This document shows positions 1 to 9,086 of a stretch of 64,000 nucleotides of DNA, one piece after another; position 1 is the first letter of the stretch, and every line of letters begins with the position of its first letter. Position numbers and translations under genes: made by a program. The DNA is taken from positions 744,001 through 808,000 of the forward strand of contig JBAYIU010000001.1 of assembly GCA_041665465.1 (NCBI GenBank), in the 5' to 3' direction. The notes under the pieces are model-generated. The model did not search any database, was not told the origin of the DNA, and saw only the letters and a list, made by a program, of their open reading frames with translations. The DNA comes from JACRPH01 sp041665465 (lineage in GTDB: Archaea > Nanobdellota > Nanobdellia > Woesearchaeales > GW2011-AR9).

Positions 1-1
1 G

Positions 2-337
2 CTTAGTCCGCATGACCAAATAACTGGAGGGTATCCGTTTGATACCGCAGCAAGAGGAATATTACTTCCTTTTGAATTATTGTGTAAGCATCAAGGATAC
101 GCAGGGTTAGGTAGAGAAGGATACCAAACCTTAGCTGATTACTTAAAAAGAGCAGGACCGGCCGAGGCAATGTTTGCACAGTGGAGCAATGTTGCCCAAA
201 TCGCAGAAAGTGGTATGCTTTTTGCTAGAACTGAAGGAGATCAAAAAGTATACTTCCCAACCGGAATGTGGGTCTTGGGCACTAAACCTCGTGGACCAGT
301 GATGGGCAGGGATTTAGTAGCTCTATTAGAACAATAA
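2..337 (+). CDS. Hypothetical protein, C-terminal part (truncated by window edge)
   Basis: The reading frame is open from the first bases of the window to a stop at 337 and gives 111 residues. The first possible start codon is a TTG at position 80, but sensible protein sequence (LSPHDQITGGYPFD) runs in the same frame upstream of it, so the gene begins outside the window. The visible part is soluble, with Gly- and Pro-containing loops and no membrane segment. I do not recognise a family. The real start and any N-terminal domain are unknown. Confidence 0.6.
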   Translation, partial: LSPHDQITGGYPFDTAARGILLPFELLCKHQGYAGLGREGYQTLADYLKRAGPAEAMFAQWSNVAQIAESGMLFARTEGDQKVYFPTGMWVLGTKPRGPVMGRDLVALLEQ

Positions 338-401
338 ATTATTTTATTTTAATATAATGTTAAGCAATATAAATATAAATCGGATTAATAATTGATAAAT
401 T

Positions 402-806
402 ATGTCAAATCTGACTACCAGCGAGATTGAACAAATAATCACAGATCATCCAGAAGCAATAGTGAGATATGTTTCTCCAGACCACCAAGGATTTAGAAAT
501 GAAAATCCCTACTGTGCTGGACTTATCTTTAAGGGGGATTTATATCTGGTGTTTGAAGGGAAAAATCCTACTCTTCCCCCTTATTTAGTGATAGAATCAG
601 AAACCAGAGCCGGAGGTAGGCCAGGAAGAAAGGATAGATATTGGGGCATATCGGGGTTAGAAGTTGCAACTAATAGTACAGAACCAGATTTACGATTAGC
701 AGAAATCGCTTTGAATGCTTTAAAGATAAATAAAGCACCGGAAGAATATTGGGTTTATGTGATGGAATCGATTAAGGGCTTTGGTAAAAGAAGAAGAATT
801 GAATAA
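402..806 (+). CDS. Hypothetical protein, 134 aa
   Basis: A 134-residue soluble protein starting with ATG about 25 bp after an AT-rich TATA-like stretch (369-382), which fits a leaderless start. The centre alternates strands and Gly/Pro turns (LIFKGDLYLVFEGKNP, then ESETRAGGRPGRKDR), and the C-terminus is basic (KGFGKRRRIE). No signal peptide, cysteine cluster or known motif is visible. It is convergent with the following minus-strand gene, with 4 bp between the stops. Function unknown. Confidence 0.65.
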   Translation: MSNLTTSEIEQIITDHPEAIVRYVSPDHQGFRNENPYCAGLIFKGDLYLVFEGKNPTLPPYLVIESETRAGGRPGRKDRYWGISGLEVATNSTEPDLRLAEIALNALKINKAPEEYWVYVMESIKGFGKRRRIE

Positions 807-810
807 TCCT

Positions 811-1359
811 TTATTGAACCATACCAAACTTCTGATTCTTAGCCGTCTTTTTGATGAAATTGTTAAGACTATTTTTAAACATCTCTTTATTATCCCGACG
901 ACTTTCAATATATCCAATTCTTACTCGCTTATATCCCAGAGAGAACTTCTGGAAATAGGTCCAAGCTTGAGGATTAGCTTTCAATGCTTGAAGTATATCT
1001 GAAGCTATAACAAATTTCTCTTTATGATTAAATGAGATGGCTTGAAGTCCTTTAGGAGTCATTAGTTTACTCTTCATAAGTCTTCTTACCCGTTCCTTGT
1101 TCATTTCAGAAATGGGACTTCCTTTTCTTCGGGGAGTAAATCTTTGAGCGAACTTTTCTTCATCTATGCCCTTCATAGTGCTATCTATCCACCCGTAACA
1201 TAAGGCTTCTTCTACCGCTTCGTTGTAAGAAATTCTGGGTTTACCTGAAGATTTACGATAATAAATTAACCAGACTTCTTTCTCTTTATGATGATTTTCT
1301 GCTAACCAAGAACGCCAATGAATTCTTTGAGTTACATATAAGGTTTTTCCTAATTTCAT
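811..1359 (-). CDS. YdeI/OmdA-like family protein
   Basis: A 182-residue protein that resembles the YdeI/OmpD-associated (OmdA) family. The N-terminal half carries the family signature: a WL(A)EN..KEKEVWLIYYRK segment, then SYNEAVEEALCYGWIDS, then a RFTPRRKGS block at roughly residues 92-101. The C-terminal helical part (LQALKANPQAWTYFQKF...RVRIGYIESRRD) matches the second family region. The molecular function of this family is poorly defined; bacterial members have been linked to envelope stress or bacteriocin tolerance. The length is normal for the family. Assignment is by recalled motifs only. Confidence 0.8.
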   Translation of the reverse strand: MKLGKTLYVTQRIHWRSWLAENHHKEKEVWLIYYRKSSGKPRISYNEAVEEALCYGWIDSTMKGIDEEKFAQRFTPRRKGSPISEMNKERVRRLMKSKLMTPKGLQAISFNHKEKFVIASDILQALKANPQAWTYFQKFSLGYKRVRIGYIESRRDNKEMFKNSLNNFIKKTAKNQKFGMVQ

Positions 1360-1451
1360 GTTCTTTAGAGAAATATTAAGACTTATAAAATGTTCTAAGA
1401 TCTATCTTCTCCCACCATAAATCTTTTATACCCCCCATTATAAACTAAAGT

Positions 1452-1670
1452 ATGGCTTTTTACTTTGAAGGATTGTTCTGGTACTTTCTATTGATAGACA
1501 GCCTATTCTACTTTATCATGACCTTCAGCAAAGATAAACTGCACCAGAAACAAACTCATTGGATCAGTGATTATCTCCCTTATGAAAGAGGATTTGCTTA
1601 CATCTACCTAGGATTAACTTTATGGATGGGATTGATGATGTGGAGATTACAATTAATCTTTAATTTCTGA
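1452..1670 (+). CDS. Small membrane protein, 72 aa
   Basis: A 72-residue protein with two likely membrane helices, about residues 3-24 (FEGLFWYFLLIDSLFYFIMTF) and 48-70 (AYIYLGLTLWMGLMMWRLQ), separated by a charged loop (SKDKLHQKQTHW). It is rich in aromatic residues. A TATA-like TTTATA lies about 20 bp upstream of the ATG. No family is recognised. It sits alone between a YdeI-like gene and a J-domain gene. The short length keeps confidence moderate, but the membrane pattern is coherent. Confidence 0.6.
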   Translation: MAFYFEGLFWYFLLIDSLFYFIMTFSKDKLHQKQTHWISDYLPYERGFAYIYLGLTLWMGLMMWRLQLIFNF

Positions 1671-1719
1671 GCGTAAATATTAAATACTTCAACAATATTC
1701 CTTCTTTAAATCATTCCAG

Positions 1720-2400
1720 ATGGAAGACTCTTTTCTAACTCAGGGAAACGGGACTGCATCAGAAGGATCGGATTATTACGCAGATTTAGGAGTGCCTAGA
1801 TATTCTCTACATAAAACTATTCAGAAAGCATTTAGAGCTTTATCTATGCAGTATCACCCCGATAGAAATCCAGGTAATAAAGAAGCAGAAGAAAAATGGA
1901 AGGAGGTAAGCGAAGCTTACGAAACTCTAGGTGATGATACCAAAAAGTGGCATTACGATAGCGCATTGAAAGCAGGAAGGATAGGATATACTAAACCTGC
2001 CCCTAAAGCAGAAGAACAATTTCCTGGTGCTACCATCTATCGTCCTCCGGAAAGAGATCAAAAAAGAGAAGACGAACACACTCGGATTAAACGACAAACT
2101 TTAGAAGAGAGAGTTTTAAGGATAGAGAAAGATCTTTCCAGGAATTTCAGAAGAAGTTTGGTTTCTTACGTTGGAACGGGGATAGCTTCTTTAGGAATGG
2201 CTGGATGTGTTTACTTCTCTGTTAACAATTACTTGCAAGAGAAAGGAGAGTTATGGCTACCCACGGCAGCAGCTCTTTTTGCGTCCTTAGTAGGAATTAA
2301 GGTAAGTTATTTGGTAGATTTCGCTAGAGAAAGAAGAGGATTGAAAAGAGATTTGAATAAAACCATGAAAGAAATTGAGAAGTTTAGTAAACCTTCTTAA
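1720..2400 (+). CDS. J-domain (DnaJ-like) membrane protein
   Basis: A 226-residue protein with an N-terminal J domain at about residues 17-80. It has the expected DYYADLGV opening and the diagnostic HPD tripeptide (YHPDRNPG), followed by KEVSEAYETLGDDTKKWHYD. J domains stimulate Hsp70 ATPase activity. There is no Gly/Phe linker and no zinc-finger region, so this is not canonical DnaJ. A charged, probably coiled-coil stretch (residues 105-140) leads to two predicted membrane helices (about 148-168 and 178-200), suggesting a membrane-tethered co-chaperone. The start was chosen at the first ATG. It overlaps the convergent next gene by 4 bp. Confidence 0.85.
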   Translation: MEDSFLTQGNGTASEGSDYYADLGVPRYSLHKTIQKAFRALSMQYHPDRNPGNKEAEEKWKEVSEAYETLGDDTKKWHYDSALKAGRIGYTKPAPKAEEQFPGATIYRPPERDQKREDEHTRIKRQTLEERVLRIEKDLSRNFRRSLVSYVGTGIASLGMAGCVYFSVNNYLQEKGELWLPTAAALFASLVGIKVSYLVDFARERRGLKRDLNKTMKEIEKFSKPS

Positions 2401-3119
2401 TCTAGAGATTTGCCTTTTCTGAACACCTCATATCCATCAGGGTAATATCCCCTTTCAACTAATTTATATGAAGATTCATATTTCTCTTCTCTTCTTGCCC
2501 TTCTTTTCATAACCCCCTTAACTTCTCTGCTCAAAGAACGCTGTTCTCTCAAACTTAGCTCCCTAACAAAATGAGTTTCTATGTTTCTCATTAAATCTCT
2601 AGACCAAGGATTATTAAACTGCCAAGCATCAATTATCGGAATTTCATGATACTTATAACTCTCAGTAGGAATCTGACCATACAACCGAATTATTAAAGTA
2701 GTTTCTCCTTTATTATAACTAACGTAAGTTTTACATCTTTTTTCGCCATCTGAAGTTACAGCGATGACTTGACTGCCATGACGTTTGAACTCTTTAATGT
2801 CCTCTCTACTCAAGTAACTCTCATTGCCCTCTTTATCTAAAATTACAAACTCTCCTTGTTCATGCTTTCTACGAGTACAGAATTCTTCAGTAGCTCCAGC
2901 ATGAAGCATTAATCCTTCGGCTAACTCATCAATGGAACGAGCGTTTATTCTAGCTAAGATCTCTTCTGGTCTTCCGAGTAACCCTTTCCTCCACTCCTCG
3001 TGATAATATCTACCTTCTCCTAATCTATAGGGTTGATTAAATAAAGCAAAATAAGTTGTTCTGGAAAAAAGTCCCCGAATGCCCCCTGTTTCTTCCGCAC
3101 CAACATAGTAAGTTGTCAT
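2397..3119 (-). CDS. Hypothetical protein, 240 aa
   Basis: A 240-residue soluble protein rich in Arg, Glu and Tyr. The N-terminus MTTYYVGAEETGGIRG is followed by segments with beta-strand character and a strongly charged helical C-terminal third (REQRSLSREVKGVMKRRARREEKYE). No known motif is recognised. Its ATG overlaps the stop of the upstream minus-strand gene by 4 bp (ATGA), so the two are probably translationally coupled and may act together. Function unknown. Confidence 0.65.
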   Translation of the reverse strand: MTTYYVGAEETGGIRGLFSRTTYFALFNQPYRLGEGRYYHEEWRKGLLGRPEEILARINARSIDELAEGLMLHAGATEEFCTRRKHEQGEFVILDKEGNESYLSREDIKEFKRHGSQVIAVTSDGEKRCKTYVSYNKGETTLIIRLYGQIPTESYKYHEIPIIDAWQFNNPWSRDLMRNIETHFVRELSLREQRSLSREVKGVMKRRARREEKYESSYKLVERGYYPDGYEVFRKGKSLD

Positions 3120-3535
3120 TTGGTTGCTCCGCTAGATCCATGTACTGCTCGATACAATTTAATACAATGTTCATCGATCTTACCAAATACTGCATCCAAA
3201 AGATAGTCAGTAAGAAGTATCCCCTGATTGGCTGCTTGACCTTTAAGTTCATCACGATACCAGTAAGCACTGCTCGTATGAAGTAAGTGTCCCTCACTAG
3301 ATAAGAACGTTCGATTATTATGCATCTCCATCTGCCAAATTTTTATTTTATGATCTCTGGGAGGGGTTAATTCATACTTGGTTAATGATCCAACCCCCCA
3401 TAAGTATAATCCCTGAAAATTTAATTTGACATATCCAACGTAAACAACTTTATGAGTATCTTGTACTGTTTCAAATTCATGAGTACACTCAAACGGCAGT
3501 TCTAATCTTTGTTCTAATTGTTCCATTTCAACCAT
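3116..3535 (-). CDS. Hypothetical protein, 139 aa
   Basis: First gene of a two-gene minus-strand unit; its stop overlaps the start of the next gene (ATGA). The protein looks mainly beta-stranded (HKVVYVGYVKLNFQGLYLWGVGS) with a helical C-terminus (ILLTDYLLDAVFGKIDEH). No membrane segment, cysteine cluster or known motif is seen. It is divergent from the Lrp-type regulator gene starting at 3627, so the two may share a 90-bp control region. Function unknown. Confidence 0.6.
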   Translation of the reverse strand: MVEMEQLEQRLELPFECTHEFETVQDTHKVVYVGYVKLNFQGLYLWGVGSLTKYELTPPRDHKIKIWQMEMHNNRTFLSSEGHLLHTSSAYWYRDELKGQAANQGILLTDYLLDAVFGKIDEHCIKLYRAVHGSSGATK

Positions 3536-3584
3536 TACGTTCTCACTACATAGAAATAAAACTTGTGATGAGTATTTTTGTCAT

Positions 3585-3626
3585 AATAACAATATTTATA
3601 TATTAAATGTAACTAAAATAACAATA
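3585..3626 (+). promoter_or_regulatory. Promoter with direct repeats before the first Lrp-type gene
   Basis: The 10-bp word AATAACAATA occurs at 3585-3594 and again at 3617-3626, directly abutting the start codon at 3627. Between them is a TATA-like TTTATATATT (about 3595-3604), about 28 bp before the ATG. The repeats are 32 bp apart (about three helical turns) and bracket the core promoter, an arrangement suited to autoregulation by the encoded Lrp-type protein. Binding is inferred. Confidence 0.5.
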
Positions 3627-4613
3627 ATGCCAATAAATTTAGATTTGAAAGACAGGAAGATTCTTTATCAATTAGATTTAGACTGTAGACAGACCAATTC
3701 TGAAATTGGTAAGAAAGTAGGTTTAAGTAAGCAAGTAGTAGATTATCGCATTAAGCGTTTTCTTCAAGAAGGAATCGTTACTCGTTTTGCTACGGTTGTA
3801 GATACTTACAAACTAGGCTTTTCTAAGTATAAAATTTATCTTTCTTTAGAAAACGCCAATAAAGAAGTAATTAAAGAGATAATTAATTCTCTTAAGTTAA
3901 ACAAAAAAACAGAATGGGTCGCCACCTGTTCTGGAAAATGGGATATCATTGCAGGATTTATTGTAAAAAGTGTTTATGAATTTGATCAAGCCGTAAAAGA
4001 GTTGGATGAAAAATTCAGTAGTTACATCTCTTTGAGAGAAACCTCCATCAGTTTAGGAGCTCCGCATTGGAGAAAGGAATACTTATTAAATAACAAAGAG
4101 CATCATAATGTTGTGCTTCAGGGGGGAAAACCCGGAAATGTTAAGGTTGATGAAATAGATGAAGAAATTTTACGTTTGCTGGTTAACAACGGCAGAATGC
4201 CTATAACGGAAATCGCTCGGAGATTAAGAACTACTCCCAGAATTGTGAATTACAGGATAAAGAACTTGAAGAAAGAAGGTATAATTATGATCAGCAGAAT
4301 CTTTCTAGATTTAAATAAGTTCAATTGGATCTTCTGCAAAGCCTTCTTGAAGTTTAGAAATCTCACCAAGGATAAGTATAACCATTTCTTCCAATATTGT
4401 AGCGGGATTAAGAACTTGACTTATGTGATCAACTGTATCGGTGCTTGGGATTTAGAGATGGACTTTGAAATTGAAGATTTTAATACTTTCCACCAGATTA
4501 TGTTAGATATTCGAGACAAATTTCCAGAGATTATCAAACATTATGACTTTGTGGTAGCCATGAATGAGGATAAGCTAGATTATTATCCGGGATGTTATCC
4601 ACAAATTAAATAA
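3627..4613 (+). CDS. Lrp/AsnC-type transcriptional regulator, two modules
   Basis: A 328-residue protein made of two Lrp-like modules. Module 1 (about residues 1-150) opens with a winged helix-turn-helix (DLKDRKILYQLDLDCRQTNSEIGKKVGLS, then VVDYRIKRFLQEGIV) and continues into a RAM-like alpha/beta region (TEWVATCSGKWDIIAGF). Module 2 (about 172-328) repeats this: EIDEEILRLLVNNGRMPITEIARRL, then VNYRIKNLKKEGII. Classical Lrp is about 150 aa, so this is a tandem fusion. It is one of four such paralogues in the window. Repeats around its promoter suggest autoregulation. Effector and targets are unknown. Confidence 0.88.
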   Translation: MPINLDLKDRKILYQLDLDCRQTNSEIGKKVGLSKQVVDYRIKRFLQEGIVTRFATVVDTYKLGFSKYKIYLSLENANKEVIKEIINSLKLNKKTEWVATCSGKWDIIAGFIVKSVYEFDQAVKELDEKFSSYISLRETSISLGAPHWRKEYLLNNKEHHNVVLQGGKPGNVKVDEIDEEILRLLVNNGRMPITEIARRLRTTPRIVNYRIKNLKKEGIIMISRIFLDLNKFNWIFCKAFLKFRNLTKDKYNHFFQYCSGIKNLTYVINCIGAWDLEMDFEIEDFNTFHQIMLDIRDKFPEIIKHYDFVVAMNEDKLDYYPGCYPQIK

Positions 4614-4680
4614 GAGTACTAAAGGTAGTATCCTCTTCACCAGCTAAAACTTAATAAACCTCTTTCTAACCATTAAACCT

Positions 4681-6504
4681 ATGATTTTAGGCAAGATTTG
4701 TGGAAAGATTGGTACTAATCATTTCCAGTTCATTGTTACGCATCAGAATGCCCAGAAATTTCAATTTGTCCAGATCAATCATCCAGAGCATGGTTTTGTT
4801 CTTAATCAAATCACAGAATTAGTAAGAGATGAATCTCAACTCTTGGCTCAAGGACAAGTTATTGGTTACAAAGATCAAGATGGAAGAATAAAGGGCCTTA
4901 AAACCCCTTATAACTTGCATACAGAAGTATTAGAAGCAGAAGACGAGTTTATTAAAGAAATTATTGAACTGAAAGAAGATGGGGGTTACCTAGGGAAGTT
5001 AGAAGGGAAAAATATCCCCATCAAACTAGACCTGCAAAAAGTCTTAACTAAACATTTGTGTGTCTTAGCCAAATCCGGAGCAGGTAAGAGTTATGCCGTA
5101 GGAGTATTAGCAGAAGAGATTATTGAAAGAAATGTCCCTTTACTGATTATCGATCCACATGGAGAATATTCCTCTTTACGATATCCTAACTCTGAAGAAA
5201 AAGATAAACTAAGAGAGTTTGGATTAGAACCGAAAGGATATGGATTACAAATTCAAGAATATGGAGATTCTAAACTTAAAGAAGATTTAAGACCGTTAAG
5301 ATTGAGCGAAAAGATCAGCAGTTATGAATTGATGAAACTCTTACCCATCCAATTAACCAACACCCAAGAATCATTATTATTCTCGGTAATAAAAGATTTA
5401 CAGGAGATTAATTTTGATAACATTGTTTTGGGATTAGAACAATTAAATTCCTCGGGAAAATGGGCTTTGATTGATACGATTATTTATTTAAGAGATTTAA
5501 AACTTTTTTCTGCTTCTCCTACTCCTTTAAACGAGTTGATCCGACCGGGAAAATGTACCATAATCAATCTGAAAGGTATCTCTCCCGAAATCCAAGATGT
5601 AATAGTTTACAAGTTGATGAAAGATTTATTCTTGGCCAGAAAATCGGAAAGAATCCCTCCTTTCTTCTGTATCGTAGAAGAAGCGCACAACTTCGCTCCA
5701 GAACGAGGATTTGGAAAAGCCAAATCTTTAGATATTCTTCGTTTAATCTCCTCAGAAGGGAGAAAATTTGGGTTAGGGTTATGTGTTATTTCTCAACGTC
5801 CGGCCCTAGTGCAGAAAACTATTTTGGCTCAATGTAGCACCCAAATTATCATGAAAGTAACTAACCCTAATGACCTTAAAGCCATCACCGGTTCGATTGA
5901 AGGGATAACTTCTGAAACAGAAAATGAAATCCAAAATCTTCCGGTTGGATCGGCGATGGTGTGTGGAATAGTAGATAGACCATTGATGGTAAACATCCGC
6001 ACTAGAAAAACTCAGCATGGTGGACATGCGATTGACATTCTAGGAACAGTAAAGGAAGAAAATCAAGAAGCTCGAGAAGAATATCCAAAAGACATCGTTG
6101 AAGAAACTAATAAATTCGCAGAAAGAAATTTATTATTTGTTATTCCTTCTCGAATGAGTATTAAAGATTTACAATTGATGTCCACTTCTCCAGGAAATAA
6201 AATTACTACTTACCTTATCCCGGCTTTATTTCTTAACTGTGAAAAAGGTGAACATAGGTTCAATCTGTTGGTAGAACGGATTAGAGGTAAAATAATCCTT
6301 GACCCAGAAAAAGAAACAACTAAAGAATTATGGGAAATTCATCCTAATTGTCATTTCTTGCGTAATCCAGAGTATGAAAGTGTGCAGTTTGAAGTCCAGC
6401 TGGATGAAAGAATCCCTGCCAACCAACTAGTAACTGAAGTAGGGAAGTATTGTAAAGTGGAAGAATGGAAAGAATGTTTTATTGTCTATCATAAAATGGA
6501 ATAG
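4681..6504 (+). CDS. HerA-like ATPase (FtsK/HerA superfamily)
   Basis: A 607-residue ATPase of the HerA/DUF87 type. The N-terminal about 100 residues are a HAS-like beta barrel. A Walker A motif (AKSGAGKS) lies at residues 130-137, followed by the typical LLIIDPHGEYSSLRYP stretch. The Walker B region is FFCIVEEAHNFAPERG, and a C-terminal SEGRKFGLGLCVISQRPALV segment contains the sensor/arginine-finger region. HerA is a hexameric DNA-translocating ATPase that works with the nuclease NurA in end resection. No NurA gene is adjacent, so the role here may differ. A TATA-like box lies about 25 bp upstream of the ATG. Confidence 0.85.
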   Translation: MILGKICGKIGTNHFQFIVTHQNAQKFQFVQINHPEHGFVLNQITELVRDESQLLAQGQVIGYKDQDGRIKGLKTPYNLHTEVLEAEDEFIKEIIELKEDGGYLGKLEGKNIPIKLDLQKVLTKHLCVLAKSGAGKSYAVGVLAEEIIERNVPLLIIDPHGEYSSLRYPNSEEKDKLREFGLEPKGYGLQIQEYGDSKLKEDLRPLRLSEKISSYELMKLLPIQLTNTQESLLFSVIKDLQEINFDNIVLGLEQLNSSGKWALIDTIIYLRDLKLFSASPTPLNELIRPGKCTIINLKGISPEIQDVIVYKLMKDLFLARKSERIPPFFCIVEEAHNFAPERGFGKAKSLDILRLISSEGRKFGLGLCVISQRPALVQKTILAQCSTQIIMKVTNPNDLKAITGSIEGITSETENEIQNLPVGSAMVCGIVDRPLMVNIRTRKTQHGGHAIDILGTVKEENQEAREEYPKDIVEETNKFAERNLLFVIPSRMSIKDLQLMSTSPGNKITTYLIPALFLNCEKGEHRFNLLVERIRGKIILDPEKETTKELWEIHPNCHFLRNPEYESVQFEVQLDERIPANQLVTEVGKYCKVEEWKECFIVYHKME

Positions 6505-6548
6505 TTTTATAAAAGAGACTTAATTCTTACTCTCCGGTAGTATTCCCC

Positions 6549-7736
6549 ATGGATAGAAGGACTTTCTTAGGAATTGTAACGATGTTATCTTTGAACCCCA
6601 TTCAAGGATTAACTAGCCAACGCTCTGATGACTCTTTTGAACACAAACTAACTTCTTTTTATGAAGGAGACGTTTCCAGAGAAGAATTAGATAAACTAGC
6701 AGCATGTTTGAGAAGTGTTGAAGATATTCTTGAAGCGAATCTACCATTGTGGTTAGATATAAAGAGACAATGGTATCCAAAGATTAAAGATCTCCCAAAA
6801 ATATGGGATTATGATAATCCAGAGATGTATAAATTGGGTAAGTATAACACTCCCAATCAAAGAACTTTGGGAGCATTAGATTCATCTACCAATCAAATTT
6901 ATTTGGGAGAAATGAATCCAAAAAAGCACTTAAAAAGATTATTAAGTGGTAGATCACTGCGATTAGAAGTTTTCGTACATGAAGGAGCACATTATTTTGT
7001 TAATTCAACTAACTGGGTTGCTCCTTTATGGTCTTTGATGGAAAGATTTGAGATCGATGTTTTAAGATCAACAGTTCCAAACGAAATTATTATCCAAGAA
7101 CAAAAAAGAATTACTGGAGAATATGATCAGATTCCCAGATTGGGAATAACGATATCGAGAAACATAGTAGATAAGAGTGAAATATTTCTTACTGAAGTAA
7201 AAAAAGCATACCAATTAAGTTCCAGAGAAGAAACAGCAAGATTATTGAAAAGATATGATGATGAAACTCATGGTCAACAATTTGAAGCAACAACCTTAGA
7301 TGAAATAAATTCTTACTTTGCAGGATTATTGGTTTACGCCCATTACACCAATTTTTATCCCAACCCAAAACAAATATTAGAATATATTCTTAAACAGTGC
7401 CAGGGAACAACATTTCAGCCTTTTGATAAAGCTTATCGTGCAGTCACCGATATGTATTCATTATTACTTTTAGAAACAAAAGGAAGAGAGGTACTGAAAG
7501 CAGTAGAAAAGGGATCAATGATTATCGGAGAATCTCTCTGGTCTTATCATCAAGAATCAAGAGAATATGCAGTATTAGAAAGAAAGGTTTCTGAAATGAC
7601 TGAACAGAAAGGGATTAAATCAAATAAAATCCCTCGACTGGCTCAAAAAACGGCAACAATGGACCATACCAAACAATACCAATCTCAAGTTAGAAGAATA
7701 ACTTTGGATTATCTTCAAGCTAATTTGGAAATCTAA
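6549..7736 (+). CDS. Putative secreted HExxH metalloprotein with Tat-like signal
   Basis: A 395-residue protein with a twin-arginine-like N-terminus (DRRTFLGIVTMLSLNPIQG, residues 2-20), suggesting Tat export. An HExxH zinc-binding motif is present at residues 144-148 (VFVHEGAHYF). A downstream Glu in TLDEINSYFAGLL (about residue 258) is a candidate third zinc ligand. The rest is helical and charged. This suggests a metallopeptidase-like enzyme acting outside the membrane, but I do not recognise the family. It is convergent with another HExxH protein, with 11 bp between the stops. Catalytic activity and export are inferred. Confidence 0.7.
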   Translation: MDRRTFLGIVTMLSLNPIQGLTSQRSDDSFEHKLTSFYEGDVSREELDKLAACLRSVEDILEANLPLWLDIKRQWYPKIKDLPKIWDYDNPEMYKLGKYNTPNQRTLGALDSSTNQIYLGEMNPKKHLKRLLSGRSLRLEVFVHEGAHYFVNSTNWVAPLWSLMERFEIDVLRSTVPNEIIIQEQKRITGEYDQIPRLGITISRNIVDKSEIFLTEVKKAYQLSSREETARLLKRYDDETHGQQFEATTLDEINSYFAGLLVYAHYTNFYPNPKQILEYILKQCQGTTFQPFDKAYRAVTDMYSLLLLETKGREVLKAVEKGSMIIGESLWSYHQESREYAVLERKVSEMTEQKGIKSNKIPRLAQKTATMDHTKQYQSQVRRITLDYLQANLEI

Positions 7737-7747
7737 AACTTTAAACT

Positions 7748-8926
7748 TTACTTCTTAGCATTCTCCAACAATAAATTATAAAAATCCATATCAAAGAATC
7801 TTACCGAGTCTTTAAGTTTTAATTCTTTACACGCAGCAAGATAAGTTAAAATAAACTTTTTATGATCTTTAATTGCACTGAGAGTAGCATAAGTTTCTTT
7901 AAAGGTTAAGGGGTCTAACGGTTCTAATCTAACCACCTTTGACTCAAATAAAAATTTGTTAAGGTCAGAAAATTCTATTCTTCCTGGTTTAGTAACATAA
8001 ACATTCAGAGAAGGATCAGTCTTTCTCTTCTTCTTTAGTTTACTAAGCCCAATAAAGTAACACATCAAGTACCCAAGATAATACTCACCAGTTTCTCCCT
8101 TGGGATGAAACTTTTTTTCAAGCAGGGCTTCTGCTTCTTCTCTAGTTTCTAGTTTAGAAGCAGCAATAAGTAAAGCTTTGAGTTTCTGAATTTGGGGAAG
8201 ATTAAAATCTACATACACCCGATTCTGCCAATCTCTAAATACTGCGGTTCCTTCAGTTTGAATTCCACAAAGTACTTCATAAATCTCATAAAAAGAAGCC
8301 CTCATCTTACCCCGAGCAATCTTTTTAGCAAAATGGTTTTGCTTTTGTTCTTGTTTTAAGTAAAGTTCTCTTATTACAGCTGTTTGATGTTCAAGTTCAT
8401 GATCTAAAGCTTTTAACCAAAATGCTGCATCAAAATGTTGAGTGTAAACCCAAGGTAAGTAAATCCTACTTAAAAGAGCCGTACCATTAAAAGTTAAAGA
8501 AACCAGATATTTAGAAGAAGCGCTCCAGTCTAATCCCCCTAAACAACCGTCAACTTTCTTATCATATACTTCAATTCTAATGGTTAATTCTTTTTGAGGA
8601 ATTATGCTTGGATTATCTGTTAAGATAACTAAAATCAATCGAGAAATCTGTTTTCCAATGAATTGTTGATACTCTTTATAATCAATCTTTGGTTTAATTC
8701 CCTTTTTAATCGCTTTGTAAATATCGCTTCGAAAGAAAACTTCATAATCTCTTAACATTCTAACATAAGAACGAATCTTTTTAGGAGCATCTTTATGACT
8801 GTGCCATTCCATGGTGTTAAACTTATGAAAGATATCCGCATCCAAATTAAACAATTCCAGAGAATAATCTGTAAAAAGGATTTGAATAGTAATTTTCTTA
8901 CCGTTTAACTCGTGCACAAATTCCAT
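7748..8926 (-). CDS. Hypothetical protein with HExxH motif, 392 aa
   Basis: A 392-residue protein with no signal peptide. An HELEH sequence at residues 176-180 (WLKALDHELEHQTAVIREL) fits a HExxH zinc-binding helix, making a cytoplasmic metallopeptidase-like fold possible. The flanking LVSLTFNGTALLSRIYLPW strand region and the GYLMCYFIGLSKLKKKRK helix are unassigned. The family is not recognised and a third metal ligand is not obvious. It lies tail to tail with the Tat-like HExxH protein, which may or may not be coincidence. Confidence 0.6.
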   Translation of the reverse strand: MEFVHELNGKKITIQILFTDYSLELFNLDADIFHKFNTMEWHSHKDAPKKIRSYVRMLRDYEVFFRSDIYKAIKKGIKPKIDYKEYQQFIGKQISRLILVILTDNPSIIPQKELTIRIEVYDKKVDGCLGGLDWSASSKYLVSLTFNGTALLSRIYLPWVYTQHFDAAFWLKALDHELEHQTAVIRELYLKQEQKQNHFAKKIARGKMRASFYEIYEVLCGIQTEGTAVFRDWQNRVYVDFNLPQIQKLKALLIAASKLETREEAEALLEKKFHPKGETGEYYLGYLMCYFIGLSKLKKKRKTDPSLNVYVTKPGRIEFSDLNKFLFESKVVRLEPLDPLTFKETYATLSAIKDHKKFILTYLAACKELKLKDSVRFFDMDFYNLLLENAKK

Positions 8927-8987
8927 CTTATCTCATAAAACAACCAGAAATATAAAAGTTTCTTAAATAGAGATAAAAAAGCAGGAT

Positions 8988-9086
8988 TTATCCTGCAATA
9001 AACCATAATTCTTCTTCTAAGTCTTCGAGGTTACCCTGGACAAACTGATAACTCAATAAGTCCTTGTAACACTTCTCGAAGTTCAT
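8988..9086 (-). CDS. Small ORF coupled to PRC-barrel gene, 32 aa
   Basis: A 32-residue ORF whose ATG overlaps the TGA stop of the upstream PRC-barrel gene (ATGA at 9083-9086). The peptide begins MNFEKCYKDLLSYQ and ends ELWFIAG; it is acidic and amphipathic and could form a helix (NLEDLEEELWFI). The exact coupling overlap is the main evidence that it is translated. It may be a partner of the PRC-barrel protein. No homology is recognised and it could still be spurious. Confidence 0.4.
   Translation of the reverse strand: MNFEKCYKDLLSYQFVQGNLEDLEEELWFIAG

Noticed and set aside
811..1002. Plus-strand extension beyond the 134-aa gene and short frames on both strands near 720-1002
   Set aside because: These frames lie over the YdeI-like gene or the end of the 134-aa gene and have low-complexity Leu/Ile/Phe composition typical of shadows.
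4681..6504. HerA-like ATPase as the motor of the pilin-like system
   Set aside because: Its motifs fit HerA/FtsK translocases rather than PilB/FlaI secretion ATPases, and it is about 37 kb from the array.
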